A stretch of 64,000 nucleotides of DNA from Dromiciops gliroides (taxonomy: Eukaryota; Chordata; Mammalia; Microbiotheria; Microbiotheriidae): assembly GCF_019393635.1 (NCBI RefSeq), contig NC_057867.1, forward strand, positions 3,632,889-3,696,888, read 5' to 3'. Below the pieces are notes generated by a model. It had not been told where the DNA came from. It did not search any database and saw only the letters and a program-made list of their open reading frames with translations. This document shows, piece after piece, positions 10,036 through 20,985 of the stretch. Made by a program: the position numbers and the translations under genes. Each line of letters starts with the position of its first letter. Position 1 is the stretch's first letter.

Positions 10036-13000
10036 ATATGTAAAAGAAGCAAAAGAAGCTACCAAGGACGGAAATCTAGAAGAGGCCCTTAAACTTTTCT
10101 ACTTAGCAAAAGACATTTTTCCCAATGACAAGGTTCTGAGCCGAATCCAGAGACTAGAGGAAGCCCTGGAAGAGCTATCAGTGGAAGGAGACGATGAATT
10201 TGTTGATGTGTGTGACAGTGGCCTGATGCTGTATCGAGAACTGCACGATCGACTTTTTGAGCACCAGAAAGAAGGTGTGGCCTTTCTCTATAGCTTGTAT
10301 AAAGACAGAAGGAAAGGTGGCATACTGGCAGATGATATGGGATTAGGAAAGACTATCCAGATTATTGCTTTCCTTTCTGCCATGTTTGATGCTGAACTTG
10401 TGAGGTGTGTGCTGCTGATCATGCCTACCAGCCTTATCAGCACATGGACCAAAGAATTTGCTAAGTGGACCCCAGGAATGAGAGTTGCAACCTTTCATGG
10501 TTCCAGTAAGAATGAACGTACTAGAAATCTAAACAGGATTCAGAGGAAGAATGGGGTTGCTATTACAACGTACCAAATGTTGATCAACAATTGGCAGCAA
10601 CTTTCCCAACTGGATGGCATAGAGTTTGTCTGGGATTATCTTATACTTGATGAAGCCCATAAAATTAAAAGTTCTTCTACTAAGTCATCAGTTGCTGCCC
10701 GGGCTATCCCTGTGAAAAATCGCATCCTCCTTACAGGAACCCCAATTCAGAACAACTTGTATGAGTTGTGGTCCCTCTTTGATTTTGCTTGTCAGGGATC
10801 CTTGCTAGGAACATCTAAAACTTTTAAAATGGAGTATGAAAATCCTATTACTAGGGCCAGGGAGAAAGATGCTACTTCAAGAGAGAAAGCCCTGGGGCTG
10901 AAAATATCTGAAAACTTAATGACGCTTATAAAACCTTATTTTCTCAGGAGGACTAAAGAGGATGTACAGAAGAAAAGTGCCAATAAATCCCAGCGCAATC
11001 TTCCTGAAAAGAATCCAGGTGGTGACATGGTCCGTGAAATCCCTTCCCTTTCCAGGAAAAATGAGTTAATTATTTGGGTGTATTTAGTACCTTTGCAAGA
11101 AGAAATATATAGGAAATTTGTATCCCTAAACCACATCAAACAGTTATTAACAGAAACACGTTCACCTTTGGCTGAGCTGACTGTCTTAAAGAAGCTATGT
11201 GATCACCCGAGGTTACTGTCAGCACGGGCTTGCAGTTTGTTAGGTCTCAGAGAAGGCAACTTCTCTGGTGGGGATGAAAGTCAAGTGGCTCATTCAGATA
11301 TCCAGATTGAGCAGGTACCTCATGAATCCCTAATGCAAGAATCAGGGAAAATGATGTTCCTTATGGCTTTGCTTAAGAGATTACAAGATGAAGGACATCA
11401 AACTCTGGTTTTTTCCCAATCCAGAAAACTTCTAGACATCATAGAGCACCTTTTAAAGAAAGAGAATGTCAAGATTTTGCGTATTGATGGAACCGTTACT
11501 CACCTTTCAGAAAGACAGAGGCGAATTAACTTATTTCAGCGGAGTCAAGGTGTCTCTGTTTTTCTCCTTACTTCCCAAGTAGGTGGAGTAGGTCTGACCT
11601 TAACTGCAGCAACTCGAGTTGTCATTTTTGATCCTAGCTGGAATCCTGCAACTGATGCACAAGCTGTAGACAGAGTTTACAGAATTGGGCAAAAAGAAAA
11701 TGTTGTAGTTTATAGGTTGATCACCTGTGGTACACTGGAAGAGAAAATATACAGAAGACAGGTTTTCAAGGACTCAGTAATAAGACAAACAACCGGGGAT
11801 CAAAAAAACCCTGTTAGATATTTTAGCAAGCAAGAATTAAGAGAGCTCTTTACAATAGGGGATTTTCGGAGTTCTGCAACACAGTTGCAACTGCAGTCTT
11901 TGCATGCTGGTCACAGAAAGACTGATGAGAAACTGGAAGAACATATTGCTTACCTGCACACTTTGGGAATAGCAGGAATCTCTGACCATGATTTGATGTT
12001 CACACATGATGTGTCTGTTCACGAAGAATCTGAGGTAGGGGAATCTCAGTATATTCAAGAAAGGGTTCAAAAAGCTCAACTCTTAGTTGAATTAGAATCG
12101 CAGAATAACGAGCTCTTACTGAACAGTGTAAAAACCAGAGTTGAGGAAACCTGGCTGAAGGATCCTGCATCTTCCAAACCAAAGAAAAAATGCTCTGAAT
12201 TTAATGTTGTACAACATCCTTCACCACCTGTAATTGTTGATCTTACACAAGAAGACTCTCTCAATTCTGGAATGGCAGGTTTAAGTATTGTTGAAGACAG
12301 TGAGGCGCACGATCTCTCTGTCATGAATGTAGACGTGTCTATAAAACAATCTGATGTTCACTTAACAGAACACAAAATTGATGATGAATGTATAACTATT
12401 TTTTCCAATGAAGAGTGCCACGAAATGGAAATATCAAAGACCAATAATCCTGGTGATAGCAGTGAAGTTTTACTAGATAACACTCAGGAAAGTGTAAAGT
12501 CGTTAGCTCACGAGACAGCAAAAGCTGACCTCGAGCCAAATCCAGATCAGCCAACAAATGATGAGATTTTACTGGAATCTTCCATCTTGCCTCTTAGTCC
12601 AGAAAAGTCAATGGAATTGGGTACTTCTGTCATTAGCCTACCAGGTGATCTGTCAGGCCCAAATGCATTGGAGAATTCTGGACCAAACGAGGCCAAGTTA
12701 GAAAAAGAATCCTTAGCTGCTTCACTGCAGGATGCTGGGGATTTCAATCTTTTCTTGGAAGACTCTGTAGAGAGTGGACAGAATCCTTCCAAGCAGTCTT
12801 TGAAGTCCACTGAAAGGGAGAATAGCATGTGGGATTTAGCAGCTAATCCTAGAGGGGAGAGTAGCTTTGGGTATCTACAGCCTGAGAATCTCTCTGGTCA
12901 AGAAAGTGAACCGGAAGATAAAATAGCTCCCGTGAAAACAAGATATAAGACGAGGAGGATTGTTTCTGATGATGAAGATGATTCGGTGACAGAAGGAATG

Positions 13001-13588
13001 TTATCCCCTTTCCCAAAGCCATTACTAACACAATTTAGCTCAACTCCCAAAAACAATAGATCCCAATCGGAATTGTTTTTATCTGAAATATGTAGTGGTG
13101 GAAATAATTCTGTAATTTCTAGAAGATCTCTGGCTTCAAGGAGATCACTTATTCATGTGATTTTAGACCATGTTGAAGATATGGAAGAAGATGCCAGTGA
13201 GCAAAAGAGTATGGACAAGTATTTAGAAGAAGAAGAAGAAATAGCAGAAATAGCAGAGGACAGTCAGGAATCTGAACATTCAGAAGAGGAACCTGCTGGA
13301 GAACCCTCATTGTCCCAAAGTAAACCCTGCTCTTTGTCCGTGTCTCACTCAGACTTAGCCCAGAGTGCATCTGGTGGAGATTGTGAAGAGACTACTGCAC
13401 ACAACCCAAGTCCAGCTCCTGTGACAGATGAGTATGAGGCTCTTGTCAGGTGTGGAAAGGAACTGAAAGAGAATGGGAAAATACAGGAAGCACTCAATTG
13501 TTTACTTAAAGCCCTTGATATAAAAAGTACTGATCCACAAGTTATGCTCATGACTTTAAATTTGTATAAGCAACTTAATCAAACTTGA
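10036..13588 (+). CDS. ERCC6L: ERCC6L (PICH) coding exon 2, DNA translocase body
   Basis: One exon encodes residues 64-1247 (stop TGA 13586-13588). With exon 1 the protein is 1247 aa, against about 1250 in human. ERCC6L is a SNF2-family dsDNA translocase that, per the literature, coats ultrafine anaphase bridges and centromeres with BLM and is controlled by PLK1. Seen in order: N-terminal TPR (about 65-98); SNF2 ATPase with Walker A DDMGLGKT (163-170, Lys169) and DEAH (269-272); helicase C lobe with RIDGTVTHL (about 543) and motif VI QAVDRVYRIGQ (from 606); an acidic, poorly conserved linker; an S-T-P site (Thr1067) at the place of the human PLK1-docking threonine; the conserved block RRSLASRRSLIHVILDH (about 1092-1108, PICH family domain area); an acidic run; and a C-terminal TPR (from about 1197). 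No break is visible. Intron loss from this large exon is shared with mammals. Expression is probably G2/M-linked. Confidence 0.96.
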
Positions 13589-13960
13589 GATTGTGGTTTG
13601 TTTGCTGTACTTTAAAATCCATTGAAGGGTTATCTATGCTTACTTTTCTGATTCAGTTTCTCTTAATTGAAGGTGATGTTTTGAGAAAAGGATAGGTTCC
13701 AGCATGTTTAGGGTGATGATTCAAATAACATGCCCTTGTCCCTCCTTTTCTGTGAACACTAGTTTCATATGTTGCTTCCATCAAGACTGGGGTGGGGGGG
13801 ATTGAGGTTTTTTGCTATTTTGTTCTTACTCTTTCACTGCCTGGATGGTCCGTGGGGGACAATATTATTTTTTAAAAGGTTCTTTTAAGTTTACACGCCA
13901 ACTGACCCTGTTCTGAAAAACCTCTTTGGGGGTTTGTCATCTGGTTGGGAAAATTAAAGT
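13589..13960 (+). other. ERCC6L 3' UTR
   Basis: About 370 bases from the stop codon to the first plausible poly(A) signal, AT-rich with a short G run at 13793-13800 and no repeat recognised. The end is inferred from the signal, not observed. Confidence 0.5.
13953..13958 (+). terminator. Probable ERCC6L poly(A) signal (ATTAAA)
   Basis: ATTAAA 365 bases after the stop codon, followed at 13980-13990 by the GT-rich 'tgttgtgttct', a suitable downstream element. A second ATTAAA follows at about 13974. It sits a few bases from the convergent candidate frame at 13965-14126. Confidence 0.5.
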
Positions 13961-13964
13961 GAAT

Positions 13965-14126
13965 TTAATTCAAATTAAATGTTGTGTTCTCTTTGAAATT
14001 GGCAATATTGGTAAGTGAAGGTGAAAGCAGCTTCCTATTGGCATCCTGAACTTGAACTGGCTGTAATTCTAAGTGGGACTGGGCACTGCTACTTGCTTCA
14101 CTCATTTTTGATTTGCTCGATTTATC
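13965..14126 (-). CDS. Candidate terminal coding exon of an unrecognised minus-strand transcript
   Basis: After an acceptor-like TTTGATCCTCAG (ending at 14127) the frame reads 53 codons and a TAA: it begins DKSSKSKMSEASSSAQ, continues through LELQPVQVQDANRKLL and ends FKENTTFNLN. Composition is protein-like (Ser, Gln, Lys rich) and no repeat is recognised here. An ATTAAA (minus strand, 13964-13969) overlaps the stop codon. It enters in phase 0, compatible with the donor at 15688 and with the phase-0 end of PIN4 exon 3, which is on the same strand upstream. So it may be a small separate gene or an alternative 3' end of PIN4. I do not recognise the protein. A chance frame of this length is quite possible. 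Confidence 0.25.
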   Translation of the reverse strand, partial: DKSSKSKMSEASSSAQSHLELQPVQVQDANRKLLSPSLTNIANFKENTTFNLN

Positions 14127-14589
14127 CTGAGGATCAAAGGAACTAATGTAAAACACTATATAGACTATTCTAAAAGCCATGGTGCACTTTTATTAAACCT
14201 AAAACTTTCAAGCTTAAAACTGAACTAAGACCTAATAGAAATACTTTAGGAATCTTAGTTTGGAACCATCAATAAGCCAAGTCTTGGGGCTTTCTTGATA
14301 TCAGTACTTTCTACACTCATTCACTTACCCCAACCTCTTCTTTCCCAAAACATGTCCAATTGAAGATAGGGCTATTCCAGGGTTCTTCTCTTCTACCAAC
14401 GGCAGCCTATTCTGCTCATCATGAAGCCTTCACATTCCTCCTTCCCCATAACCACTTGCCCCCATGCAAAGGAGGTGAGTGTGTGTGGGGGGGGGGGGAG
14501 GGTCAATCTTCTAAGATACAGTTCTCCATCACTCAGAAAAATCATTCAACTTGACACCTAGCTCACTCCTCACATCCAGAAAAGCTACT

Positions 14590-14760
14590 CTTAGGATCAA
14601 AGTTGGAAGGAACCTCACAGTGGAATTCAACCCCCTCATTTCACAGGTTGAGTGAGATTCAATGACTTGTCCTGGTTCACACAGCTAGTTAAGTGTCTGA
14701 GGCAGGATTTGAACCTAGGTTGCCTTGACTCCCAAGTTGGGCACTCTCCTCGCTATTCCT
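14590..14760 (-). repeat. MIR-type CORE-SINE relic, antisense
   Basis: Reads 'cctcatttcacaggt', 'ttcacacagctagttaagtg' and 'ggcaggatttgaacctaggt', the antisense core and B-box of an old CORE-SINE. Confidence 0.65.
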
Positions 14761-15267
14761 CCCCATTCCTTGTGTCTCCGTTGGGAAGAGGTATTTTTCC
14801 ATGTCATTCTTGTGTTCTTCCCTTTCCTACTGGCTTTAGACTGTGGCTAAAAGTAAGGACTTCTATTTGCTGGAATTAAGATTCTAAGGTAGTTGATCAT
14901 CCCTTAGCTTGAGCCATTACCTCAGTTTCCTATTAACATTTTTGCAAAAGGCCTATGTATATCTCTTGCATAGAACAGAATATTTAAAACAAGATTTTTG
15001 AACTTGTTTAACCAATTGATGTCCCTAATATTTAGAGTATTCACCATATACATGTCTATTTGGGGTATGAATGGAGACCTGTATGTCAGGGTACTTGTTT
15101 GTCCTTGTCTTCTTGGGAGGAGGGAAACATCCTCAAATCAAATTATCCCTAACCCATCTTGACCTCTGTGTTCTTTCTCTCAACTCTAACCTTCCCCCCA
15201 TAAAACTACCTTCGGTTACCTGCCATTGCTCCCATATAGCAGTAGCCTTTGAAAAAAGTGGAATTCT

Positions 15268-15414
15268 GGGGGCAGCTAGGTGGCACAGTGGATAGAGGAC
15301 TGGCCCTGAATCCAGAAGGACCTGAGTTCAAATCCAACCTCGGACACTTGACATTTACTAGCTGTGTGACCCTGGACAAGTCACTTAACCCTCATTGCCC
15401 TGCAAAAAAAAAAA
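15268..15414 (+). repeat. CORE-SINE, sense
   Basis: Complete young copy from the GGGGCAGCTAGG head through the core to a short A tail, between ERCC6L and PIN4. Confidence 0.9.
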
Positions 15415-15687
15415 AGTCAAGAGCTGTGGAGGTATGTCTTGTCTGCAAGTGCGGGCTGAGATTTGAGGAGGTGTAGCAGTGATTCCATATTCCTTCTCCA
15501 TGTCCCTAGCCTTTGGTCAAGGAGGGAGAATGTGGTTAGGTAATGTGCTAGGAGTCAGTGAACTTGGCCCTCAGGAAGCCTCAAAGAGATGATGGAACAT
15601 GGCTTTGAGTAGTAACCAACAGCACCTTCTTACATTCTTATATTTCTGTTCATTGGCCCCTTTAACAATTTCTTGATGCTTCCTTAC

Positions 15688-15819
15688 CTCCTTGGTGGGA
15701 GGAGGAGGTGCTGGCACCCGCTGGCAGTTGTTGTGGCTGCCTGCTGTGTTCATACAACTGCCAGGCCTAGCTCTGACTTCTTTGCAGCTTCCTCATCTTA
15801 AAAATACTTCACATGGATG
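15688..15819 (-). CDS. Candidate first exon of an unrecognised minus-strand transcript
   Basis: Minus-strand exon bounded by a strong acceptor (TTTGTTTTCACAG ending at 15820) and a good donor (CACCAAGGAG|GTAAGG at 15688/15687). All three frames are closed near its 5' end, so that part would be untranslated. An ATG at 15753-15751 opens MNTAGSHNNCQRVPAPPPP-TKE (22 codons), ending in phase 0 and able to join the exon at 14126 to give a 75-residue product. The Kozak context is weak. It lies 4.4 kb downstream of the PIN4 stop on the same strand. The splice signals are seen; the gene is inference. Confidence 0.22.
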
Positions 15820-15989
15820 CTGTGAAAACAAAGGAGACTTGGTTAGCACCCTTTGAAAACAGTTACATTCTACCTATGTAAAGTATATTACTATTATTGG
15901 GAAAGTGGATAGGGTAAGATGGCTAAAAATAGAAAATACAGTTGCTGCCCTTAAGTTTACAATTTAAATTCGATTTGGTGAGCACTTAT

Positions 15990-16375
15990 TAACAATAAGT
16001 GCTAACATTAAGGCTTAGTAGGTGCCTGGCACTCTGCACCCCTGAGCCTGGGGGGGGGTGGGAGAGGCATCCTCAGGCACTGCTCCCCCCCCCTCCTGCC
16101 TGTCATTGAGTGGAGGGGCTCTCTGCACTCCCCCTCCCCCTAGAGCCCTCGTTGGATCCTTACAACAATCTTGTGAAGCGGGTGATACTATTATCCCCAT
16201 TTTACAGATAAGGAAACTGAGGCAGAGGTGAAGTGACTGTCACTGTGACCCTCACCATCTCTAACATCCCAGTTACACAGCTAGTAAGTGTCTATGGCCA
16301 GATTTCAACTAAGGTCTTCCTGACCCCATGCCCAGTGCCCTATCCACTATGCCACCTGGCTCCTACTACATGCAA
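15990..16375 (-). repeat. Old CORE-SINE/L2-like relic split by a G/C-run element
   Basis: The right part (about 16150-16375) reads 'cttacaacaatcttgtgaag', 'ccccattttacagataagga' and 'cacagctagtaagtgtctat', an antisense MIR-type repeat. The left part (15990-16032, 'aggtgcctggcactctgc') looks like its continuation. The segment between them is the G/C-run repeat listed separately. Confidence 0.55.
16033..16150 (-). repeat. G-run/C-run minisatellite unit, copy 1
   Basis: On the minus strand it reads 'gagcccctccactcaatgac', a G run, 'agcagtgcctgaggatg', a C run, then 'caggctcaggggtgcagagt'. Nearly the same order and text occur at 26051-26150 on the plus strand inside PIN4 intron 1. I know no named family for it. 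Confidence 0.6.
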
Positions 16376-16894
16376 AGACCTAGGTCCTGAAGATACAAAG
16401 ACAAAAAACTGAAAATTGTCCCTGTCTTCAAGGAACGCAGATTTTCCCCCCAATATATAAACAATATTCATTTGAGGAGTGAGCAAAGGGCATCAGGAAA
16501 GACTTCTTGGAGGAGGTGGAACATTCCAGCCTGGGCAAAAGGCACACAGAGGTGGGACAGGGGAACAAGAAGGATGATTTTGGCAGGAAGGGAAATGACA
16601 TCAGGGCTGGGGATTCGAAGGTTACAGAGGGAAGAAAATGAAGACAGGAGTGACACCCTAGGAGAGGTGGAAGGGGCAAGTCAGGAGAATGGCTGCAACA
16701 GATCAAAGGTGTGGATGGCCCATGGGCGTGACATCAATGAACTCAGTGGGCCTCTGGGGATTTGGGGCAGGGGACATTCCCAGGGGTAAGAGCAAGTGTT
16801 GGAGGGCAGAGGAAGACGTAGCCATGACCAACCTCCTTAGGGAAAAGGTGAATGGCTTACAGGCTGGGATATGAAGAGTTAAGAGTGAACCTCA

Positions 16895-17050
16895 GGGCAG
16901 CTGGGTGGCGCAGTGGATAGAGCACCGGCCCTGGAGTCAGGAGGACCTGAGGTCAAATCCGGCCTCAGACACTTAACACACACTTACTAGCTGTGTGACC
17001 CTGGGCAAGTCACTTAACCCTCATTGCCTCACTAAAAAAAAAAAAAAAAA
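16895..17050 (+). repeat. CORE-SINE, sense
   Basis: Complete copy with a perfect 15-bp target-site duplication, GAGTGAACCTCAGGG, at 16883-16897 and 17051-17065. The A-rich tail is intact; young. Confidence 0.93.
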
Positions 17051-17256
17051 GAGTGAACCTCAGGGTTGCTGAATGATGGCGGCAGAGGGAGGGCTTGGAA
17101 GTGGCAGTGATCAGCAGAGTCTGCCTGCTTCTACTTCTGTTCAGGGGCATCAAGTACTGGAAAGAGTGGCATAGCATGTAGTGTCTTGCTGGGTGGGGTG
17201 TCAGGGATTGAGAGGTTTCCTTAAGTTCAGGAAGATGGCTAAAACAGAGAAGTCAA

Positions 17257-17415
17257 GGGGCAGCTAGGTGGCGCAGTGGATAGAGCATCAACCCTGGTTT
17301 CAGGAGGACCTGAGTTCAAATCCAGCCTCAGACACTTAACACTTACTAGCTGTGTGACCCTGGGCAAGTCACTTAACCCCAATTGCCTCACCAAAACAAC
17401 CAAACAAACCCCAAA
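17257..17415 (+). repeat. CORE-SINE, sense
   Basis: Complete copy, head GGGGCAGCTAGGTGGCGCAG, core intact, A/C-rich tail. Confidence 0.9.
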
Positions 17416-17639
17416 AAACAAGGGAAGTCTGTTAATAATAGAATGAGCATTTCAGAAGACACAAGGGAAGTGGAGGGGAAAGGAGGCCAGGGCAGAAATG
17501 AATGGGGATGAAAGATCAATAAAAGGGAGAAAGAAGTTTTCACTTAGGTAGCCTAGGACCAAATCACAAAGATTAGGAGAGAAGGTGGGAGTTTGCTAAG
17601 CAGAGAACAGGAGAAGTAACCAGTTTACTGGGGCTCCCT

Positions 17640-17815
17640 CACTCTGGGAGTGTGGTGCCATTATTAACCCCATTTTACAGTTGGGGAAACTGGGGCAGGC
17701 AGTTTAGGGGAGTGACTTGCCCAGGGTCACACAGGTACTGAGTATCTGAGGTCACATTTGAATACAGGTCTTCCTGAGTCCAGACCCAGCCCTCTGTGCA
17801 CTGTGGTGTCCTCTG
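17640..17815 (-). repeat. MIR/Ther-type CORE-SINE, antisense
   Basis: Reads 'ccccattttacagttgggga', 'cagggtcacacaggtactga' and 'caggtcttcctgagtccaga', then a degraded head. Old copy. Confidence 0.65.
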
Positions 17816-17852
17816 GCTGTGATGACAGATGTCAACATCAGGAAAAAAGGGA

Positions 17853-18007
17853 GGGGGCAGCCAGGTGGCGCAATGGATAAAGCACTGACCCTGGATTCAG
17901 GAGGACCTGAGTTCAGTTCCAGCTTCAGACACTTGACACTTACTAGCTGTGTGACCCTGGGCAAGTCACTTAACCCTCATTGCCTCAGGAAAAAAAAAAA
18001 GAAAAAA
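17853..18007 (+). repeat. CORE-SINE, sense
   Basis: Complete copy directly after an older antisense copy; A-rich tail. Confidence 0.9.
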
Positions 18008-18319
18008 GTCAAAAAGGGATATAAGGCCACTACATTGTGGTTTTCTCAGGTTTGCCGGTTTGAGACAATGTAATAGAGTAGGCAGGACTTCTGTGTCTAG
18101 CAGTAGGTTCAGCCTTCCCAATCCTTCCTTGGGTTCTTAGTGAGTAAAGAAGACCTGAGGCTGTAATGTTGTTGCAGTGACTCCAGGGAAAGTAGCCACC
18201 CAGTCCAGGCAGAAACTAAATTGTCCATCTCTTAATTCTGGTCCAAGCCTGAACTGAGATACTTGATTGTTACAGAAATCATTTCAGAGCCTCAGCAGAG
18301 TAGCTAAAGTAATCTGCCC

Positions 18320-19160
18320 AATAATGCCCAGATCACACCATGTCACTCCCCTGCTCAGAACCTTCTTGTGGCACCCTAGTGCCTAAGCGCTAAATAAATA
18401 AATAAATTAAATACTTCCCTCTGCAGCATTACTTTATGAGTGTTCTTCACACACTACATACAATGGGGCTAAACTTGTCCATTCCCCTCTTATGTCCTCC
18501 CCGGGGCCGGAAGGTCTGCCTAATGAAATCTGTCTCTTCCTTTAAGCCCTTTCCTCTGTGAAGCCTCCTCCTGTTTTCCTAGAACCTATGTCTGCATTAT
18601 CCCATTCTAACGCATGTTATGTGGCAAGTTCCTTTAGGATCACGTGGTTTAGAACCAGAAAGGCATCTGGTCCAACTGAGGAAATAAAGGTTCCATGACT
18701 CGCCTAATGTCACCCAGGTGGGAAGTAGCAGCGCCCTTGAGACCAGCCAGAATGGGCCACATGCAAAGAGTGCATTCACACCCTGAAGCCCCAGGTGGAC
18801 GGTGTCAAACCCCACCTCACCCAATCCTATTCCTTATTCAAAGTCCTCTGAAATCCAAGGTCTGACCCTTCCATGCACTCTGCCTCAAAAAAGACACTCC
18901 ACCTCCCAGTGGCTGGAATTCTTATTTCTGCCTCCTGGCTTCCTTCATGTTTGTTACAGGCTCCTCCCCACTAAGTGCCTTTAATACCCTTTAATACTCT
19001 GTTGATTACCTCCAATTTATCCCGTAGATTTCCTTAGTGCAAGGTTGTTGGTATGCCGACTCCTGAATTAGACTGAGCGCAGGACTGGCTCATGTATCTT
19101 TTCCTCCCCAGTGCTAAGCACTAGGCCTTGCACACAGGTGTTTAGTCAACACCCCTGGAT
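18320..19160 (+). repeat. L2/MIR relics
   Basis: Contains L2-like stretches 'tcactcccctgctcagaacc' and 'cagtgctaagcactaggcct' with a degraded MIR piece at about 18650-18730 ('gaggaaataaaggttccatg'). From 19160 to 19920 I recognise nothing: no coding similarity and no clear repeat. Confidence 0.45.
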
Positions 19161-19924
19161 GGTCCCCTTCCGATGTCAGGATTTGAAAGTGGAGAAGGCC
19201 TCTAGTATATAATTGGGTGGAATCTTTGTAGCATATTCATGGGAAGACATGAATGAACAAGAGATGCGGAGATGGAAGGACCATTTTCTGCATCCTTAGA
19301 GGGAAGGACCTTGTGAATCAACAAGCTCATGGGCAGCCAGATCACTCACTTAGTGGCCTTCTCGGGACTTACTGTGTTGGTGAGACCTAAAGGTCTTTTT
19401 ATTAGGTGCGTTTAAGAGAAATGCTCGAGCTGGAGACATCTAAGGGGCGAGAGCAGCTCCCTGAGTCCCTCACACGAGAGCGGAGATCCCTGCAAACTAA
19501 CAACTCCAAAGGGAGCCTAGGAAGGGGCTTCAGGCCACAGCAGGAAGCACAATGCTCTGACATGGGAGGGAAGCAGCTCCTGCCGCTGCATTCCCAGGCC
19601 CAGAGCAGCTAGTTCAGCTTGGAGGCAGCTCCAGGATCTGAGCTGACCAGGTATGTTAGAGGCAGGGAAGGAATCTTGCTTAGGAAGGCTTCACTGAAGG
19701 TCGCAGGCAGGGAGGTGGAAGCTACTAAACAGGGAGAGGTTCTGGAGAAAGGAGCAAGACCAGGAAAAAGAAGGGACACAGCTTGGGAACACACAGAGTA
19801 ACCTCTTAGGCTTTTCCAGCCCAGGAGAATCTTCACTCCACCGGCACAGCCTTCGAGAAGCTGGGGCCATCTTTCTACTGCCATGAAGGAGGGGGAAGGG
19901 GACAAGCATTTCTCTAGCTCATTA

Positions 19925-20062
19925 TCATACATGGTCTCATTAGTCCTCACAACCACTCTGGGACACACCCATTTTACAGTGGAGAAAACTGGGGCACATG
20001 GGGGCTAAGGAACTTGCCCAGGGCTGGATTTGAACTCAGGGCTTCCTGCCTCCAAGCCCACC
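19925..20062 (-). repeat. MIR-type CORE-SINE relic, antisense
   Basis: 'cccattttacagtggagaaa', 'gaacttgcccagggctggat' and 'aactcagggcttcctgcctc' are the antisense core and head of an old CORE-SINE just downstream of PIN4. Confidence 0.65.
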
Positions 20063-20213
20063 TCTACAGCCATGAAGCTGTCCTTGAAGAAACATCCAGA
20101 TATATACCCTCTTAACCACTCTGATTCCAAGCACTGACATAAGAGTTCACAAGACATATGGGCTGTTCAGCAATACCTTGCAAAGAAATGATCAAAATCA
20201 ATTCATTTATCAG

Positions 20214-20219
20214 TTTATT
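20214..20219 (-). terminator. PIN4 poly(A) signal overlapping the stop codon
   Basis: The minus strand reads AGAAAATAAACTG: the PIN4 stop TAA (20217-20215) lies inside a canonical AATAAA. A TG-rich stretch follows about 50 bases on (complement of 'cacaagacat', 20150-20159). If used, the 3' UTR would be only some 20-40 bases. Confidence 0.5.
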
Positions 20220-20373
20220 TTCTCCCTTCAACCATGATAATATGGTAGCCAAATCTGGTTTTCACTGGAGGATCTGTGTACACAGGCTTGTCCAGGCCGC
20301 TGACGGGCAAGGCAAATGCTGCTTCTTGGAATGGGCCCACCATGGAGCCTCTTGTCATCCAGCCCAAATCTCC
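20215..20373 (-). CDS. PIN4: PIN4 (parvulin-14) coding exon 4
   Basis: Last exon of PIN4: acceptor TTTTTTCCAG, then [18 protein letters not shown] through [12 protein letters not shown] and TAA, 52 residues. This is the C-terminal half of the parvulin-type peptidyl-prolyl isomerase domain, including the conserved GDLGW, the VGPF-EAAF helix and the terminal FGYHII strand. Near-identical to human PIN4, so under strong constraint. The whole CDS (26477-26519, 23954-24027, 20866-20985, 20215-20373, all minus) is 396 bases, 131 aa, the same length as human Par14. Confidence 0.96.
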   Translation of the reverse strand, partial: GDLGWMTRGSMVGPFQEAAFALPVSGLDKPVYTDPPVKTRFGYHIIMVEGRK

Positions 20374-20865
20374 CTGGAAAAAAAAAAGAAAAACCCAAAA
20401 GAAATCGATTAAACACAACTAAGTTGAAGAGTGGGGTGTCCACTGTATATTCATCATCTTTCTCAAAGGAAAATCTGACACCATGAAGACTAGAAAGAAG
20501 ATTTGGGTCACAGAAAGCGCCAGTTCATGGTTAAGCTCTGTAGCCCTAATCAGTAACTCCACGTCAGCATCAGAAGAGGCAGAAAGGCCTGTCTCTTCTT
20601 CAGTTCAGTGGGTCCCCAAAGTGGCCACAATTCAAACAGAGCTCCAGAGTAGCTATAGAGAAATGGAGAGAAGAGACAGGCATCTTTAAAGCTAGTTTTC
20701 ACCTTCCCCTCAGTGGGCATCATGTTTGAAGTAAGGGACGACCCAAAGAGGGTAGCCACTTCTTCAGCTGGTCACTTCCCACTTCCACTTCCACTTTCTT
20801 AATCCTGGCACAGATGTGTTTATCGGCATCCTGTGCTATGTAAATGTTCAGAGATAGATAGGTAC

Positions 20866-20985
20866 CCCCTGCCGGGCTTTATCTTCACTGTACTGAGAGG
20901 CAACTTCATTAAATTTCACTCCAGACTTGAGTTTTTCCATGGCCTCCATGATTCTACCATGCTTTTCACACAGAATATGTCGGAC
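20866..20985 (-). CDS. PIN4: PIN4 coding exon 3
   Basis: Phase-0 exon of exactly 40 codons, [18 protein letters not shown] to [11 protein letters not shown], with acceptor CTTGTAG and donor GGGG|GTACCT. It holds the first strand and main helix of the parvulin fold. PIN4 isomerises prolyl bonds and, per the literature, acts in pre-rRNA processing, chromatin/DNA binding and spindle functions. Confidence 0.96.
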
